From: Pectinophora gossypiella
Taxonomy: Eukaryota; Arthropoda; Insecta; Lepidoptera; Gelechiidae
Length of the DNA: 64,000 nt
Assembly: GCF_024362695.1 (NCBI RefSeq)
Contig: NC_065407.1
Location: 15,066,001-15,130,000, forward strand
Reading direction: 5' to 3'
This document shows, piece after piece, positions 61,986 to 64,000 of the stretch. The notes under the pieces are model-generated. The model saw only the letters and a list, made by a program, of their open reading frames with translations, did not search any database and was not told where the DNA came from. Numbering within the stretch: the stretch's first letter is position 1; every line of letters begins with the position of its first letter. A program made the translations under genes and the position numbers.

Positions 61986-62957
61986 ATGAATATGACGATA
62001 TGAATAGTACGTACGTTCGTTTGTATTATCTCTGTATTATACTCAATTCAATTCATTTATTTGCAAATAACCAATCATATAGATCAGATGCAAATTAATA
62101 TAAGATAATTAAGGTTACAATAAGTAGAGTATTCAATTATTTAGCTCCCATTACATTTACAGGAACAATAAATACAAACATAAGATACACACACTCACAC
62201 AGTTAATTATTCTTACATTAACAAATATAACATATTAACACAACAATTATAGAGTAAGACACACACATATAGTTAACTATCAAATAATTATACCGAATAT
62301 CGAATAAATAAATAATAAAATATGTCATTGAATAAAAACGTAATTACTTTGTTTCTTTATTCTTATTTTCGTCTTAAATATTTATTTTCACATCGTAAAT
62401 AGGATAATAATGTACAACATATTATTCAACGAAGCAAAACAATATCATAAAACAGTCGTCATTGAATCACGTGAAAATCCTTTGTCCTCGTGAAGGTATG
62501 AGCGATATAAATATCTCGGCACAAACATGTCTGGGACAGCGAAAATCATAAATATTTTACGTAAAGTTCCCTCTCAGGAGACAGTTTCGGGGCATTGTGG
62601 TCATTAGAAAAGTTTTAGTGGCCATTACAGCTTGTTTTATATTTCCACTGAGCGCTGCGTGGAAGATTTACGTAGGCGAAAACGCCATGGGATCGCTTTG
62701 GCCGCTATGCCGCATGGTAATGCGTAAAGATTTTCCTTGCCCCCGAAATTGACAAATAAAACGTATTTAATGTCGAACGACTGTTGTTTACATTAGCTTG
62801 CATTCACATCACTAGTTTAAGAGTCACGCTCTTGTCGGTGTAGCATGATTGCTACTTTTTAGCTTGCATTAAAAAGGTGAGTTTTATTACTGCCGCAGTG
62901 AACAGGATATAAAATGTTGATACTTATGATTGATTTCATTACCGGGAAATCATAATT
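61986..62957. other. About 1 kb without a gene
   Basis: CTCAATTCAATTCATTTATT (62041) is a LINE-type tail related to 1726-1790. 62450-62760 is GC-richer, free of recognised repeats, and might be conserved noncoding DNA. No supported exon. Confidence 0.38.
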
Positions 62958-63190
62958 GGGTAGTTTCCTAGGTCAAAGATAAATTATGAAATTCTAATTA
63001 CTAAATAGATACAGGTGACACAGAGGTTGCCTTTTTCTACTTAACTTATTTATGAATTTTAACGAAGAAAATGTAATAATAAGTGCGAGATTTTGGCACG
63101 TTGCTAGTTTTTTCATACAAATTCTATAAGTAGTACGTAGTTTCGTGTTTTGACGTTTAGTAAAAAGTAACTGATTTGACTAGTTGGAAT
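62958..63190 (-). mobile_element. L element
   Basis: TTCCTAGGTCAAAGATAAAT at the left and GTAACTGATTTGACTAGTTG at the right. Same boundaries as the nested copy at 56561. Several small deletions. Confidence 0.78.
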
Positions 63191-63344
63191 GTATGAATGT
63201 ATGTTAATGCGGCGAGTATTGTGGCTACCTTTGCACCGGGAACAGTCTGGGTGTGTTATTTAATGACTAAGTTTTATATAATTTATGTTAAACGTAAAAA
63301 AATATATAACACTCCGGAGAAAATATGTCATACCCAATTTAATA
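63191..63344. other. No feature recognised
   Basis: Nothing supported. Confidence 0.3.
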
Positions 63345-63411
63345 AATTTACGTCCTTCTAGGTATTTCTCTACCAGCCCTACCAACAACATTCGCATTTG
63401 ATACCGCTTAA
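63345..63411 (-). mobile_element. LINE-T internal fragment
   Basis: TACGTCCTTCTAGGTATTTC, TCTACCAGCCCTACCAAC and TTTGATACCGCTTA match 54949-55011 without the H insert. Confidence 0.65.
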
Positions 63412-63489
63412 TTTTTTTTTTTAATTAAGTATAATTATTCATTTCAATCGGATAATATTCAATAAAGGCCTGAAATGATAAACGCGTCA

Positions 63490-63600
63490 ACGCAAAACAT
63501 CAAAGTGGCTGTGAGATACGGACGGACAGACAGACATGACGAATCCATAAGGGTTCCGTTTTTTTACATATGGCTACGGAGCCCTAAAAATAATCCAATC
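63490..63600. repeat. Dispersed CCGTCCGTCTGTC repeat, inverted fragment
   Basis: ACGGACGGACAGACAGACAT, AAGGGTTCCGTTTTTTTACA and GGCTACGGAGCCCTAAAAAT. Inverted relative of 24746-25445. Confidence 0.55.
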
Positions 63601-63620
63601 TGTATCTATGTTAAAACCAG

Positions 63621-63776
63621 GGGAGTTAAAAAGCCACATCGAAGCAATTCATCTAAAAAAGCAATATTGCTATTTGACATTTACGCATATAAAAGTAAGT
63701 GCGCAACGGAAACAAATGTCAAATAGCAATGTTTCTTTTTAGGTGAATTGCTTCAATGTGGCCTTTTTAACCCCCC
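63621..63776. mobile_element. K foldback, intact
   Basis: GTTAAAAAGCCACATCGAAG faces CTTCAATGTGGCCTTTTTAA then CCCCCC. Inner arms AAAGCAATATTGCTATTTGA face AAATAGCAATGTTTCTTTTT. The centre is CGCATATAAAAGTAAGTGCG. 156 bp. Confidence 0.88.
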
Positions 63777-64000
63777 AGTTCACAATCTAATTCACCGAGT
63801 TCTAAATCTAAGTACTTACCTAATTCAGCTGAATCGAAAGGAATTATTCTCTAATGGGCAATAAAATAGTCTTTCTTACGTTCGTGAACGTAGCTAATAA
63901 AATTTTCGATCTGTCGAACATAATTATTGTACTAAATTGAGCTCTTTTCTTCGAGAAAGAATTGTGAAGTTTTAATGGCGTACATTATTGTAGAGTTTGA
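63777..64000. other. No feature recognised
   Basis: Nothing supported to the window end. Confidence 0.3.

Noticed and set aside
1..64000. Bacterial operons, prophage or plasmid features
   Set aside because: No Shine-Dalgarno-spaced long frames occur anywhere; the repeat content and frame lengths are those of an insect nuclear genome.

Overview
The window looks like eukaryotic, insect DNA, most likely from a moth or butterfly (Lepidoptera). It is AT-rich, has long noncoding stretches, and is packed with tRNA-derived SINEs, 5'-truncated non-LTR retrotransposon (LINE) ends with microsatellite tails, and short foldback DNA elements of the kinds I associate with lepidopteran genomes. This assignment rests on remembered repeat types, not on a search. 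I see no complete host protein gene, no functional tRNA or rRNA gene, no CRISPR array and no bacterial operon. Most open frames are shadows of repeats; for example, the frames reading VQWLSIGLTIRR are translations of SINE heads. The window is either intergenic or the interior of very large introns.

Family names used here are local labels. SINE-A: tRNA-like head, tail ending in AGAAGAAG. SINE-B: tRNA-like head joined to a 5S rRNA-like segment, GATGATG tail. SINE-C: tRNA-like head, long body, tail GCTAGGGAGATGATGA. SINE-D: tRNA-like head, tail containing CCCAGCAGTGGGACG. SINE-E: about 275 bp with a (TATG)n tail. Retro-F: poly-A-tailed retroposon. Repeat-G: unclassified dispersed repeat. H: about 130-140 bp hairpin element with TA target duplications. 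J: foldback with ends GTGTTAGTGACA. K: about 155 bp foldback with ends GGTTAAAAAGGCCACA. L: about 220-265 bp element starting CTAGTTTCCAACTAGTC. N: palindromic CGCGGTAA repeat. LINE-R, T, I, P, Q and S are LINE 3' ends, told apart by coding fragment or tail.

Layout. 0-9 kb: LINE fragments, SINE-A and SINE-B copies, a large foldback (2.7-3.0 kb), and L and J elements. 9-16 kb: LINE-T, SINE-C, two small MITEs, a Z-DNA-prone compound microsatellite, and further SINEs. 17.08-18.18 kb: a satellite array of about six units of about 190 bp that shares sequence with SINE-E. 18-27 kb: SINE copies with clear target-site duplications and two nested LINE insertions. 27-35 kb: mostly unassigned AT-rich DNA with foldbacks, a long (AT)n tract and two weak exon-like frames. 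35.5-36.2 kb: a 137-bp direct duplication flanking a SINE-B. 37-48 kb: sparse, degraded repeats. 48.9-50 kb: a young-looking LINE-R insertion beside LINE-P. 50-64 kb: palindromes, H elements (one inside LINE-T), a K foldback split by an L element, Retro-F copies, and a 73-bp-armed palindrome at 61.7-62.0 kb.

How the parts relate: nothing here forms a pathway. The biology visible is genome parasitism. Short elements appear to borrow the 3' ends of LINEs (SINE-E with LINE-T; SINE-B and SINE-D with LINE-R), SINE families share an internal 37-nt core despite different heads and tails, and elements nest in one another in an order that can be read from target duplications.
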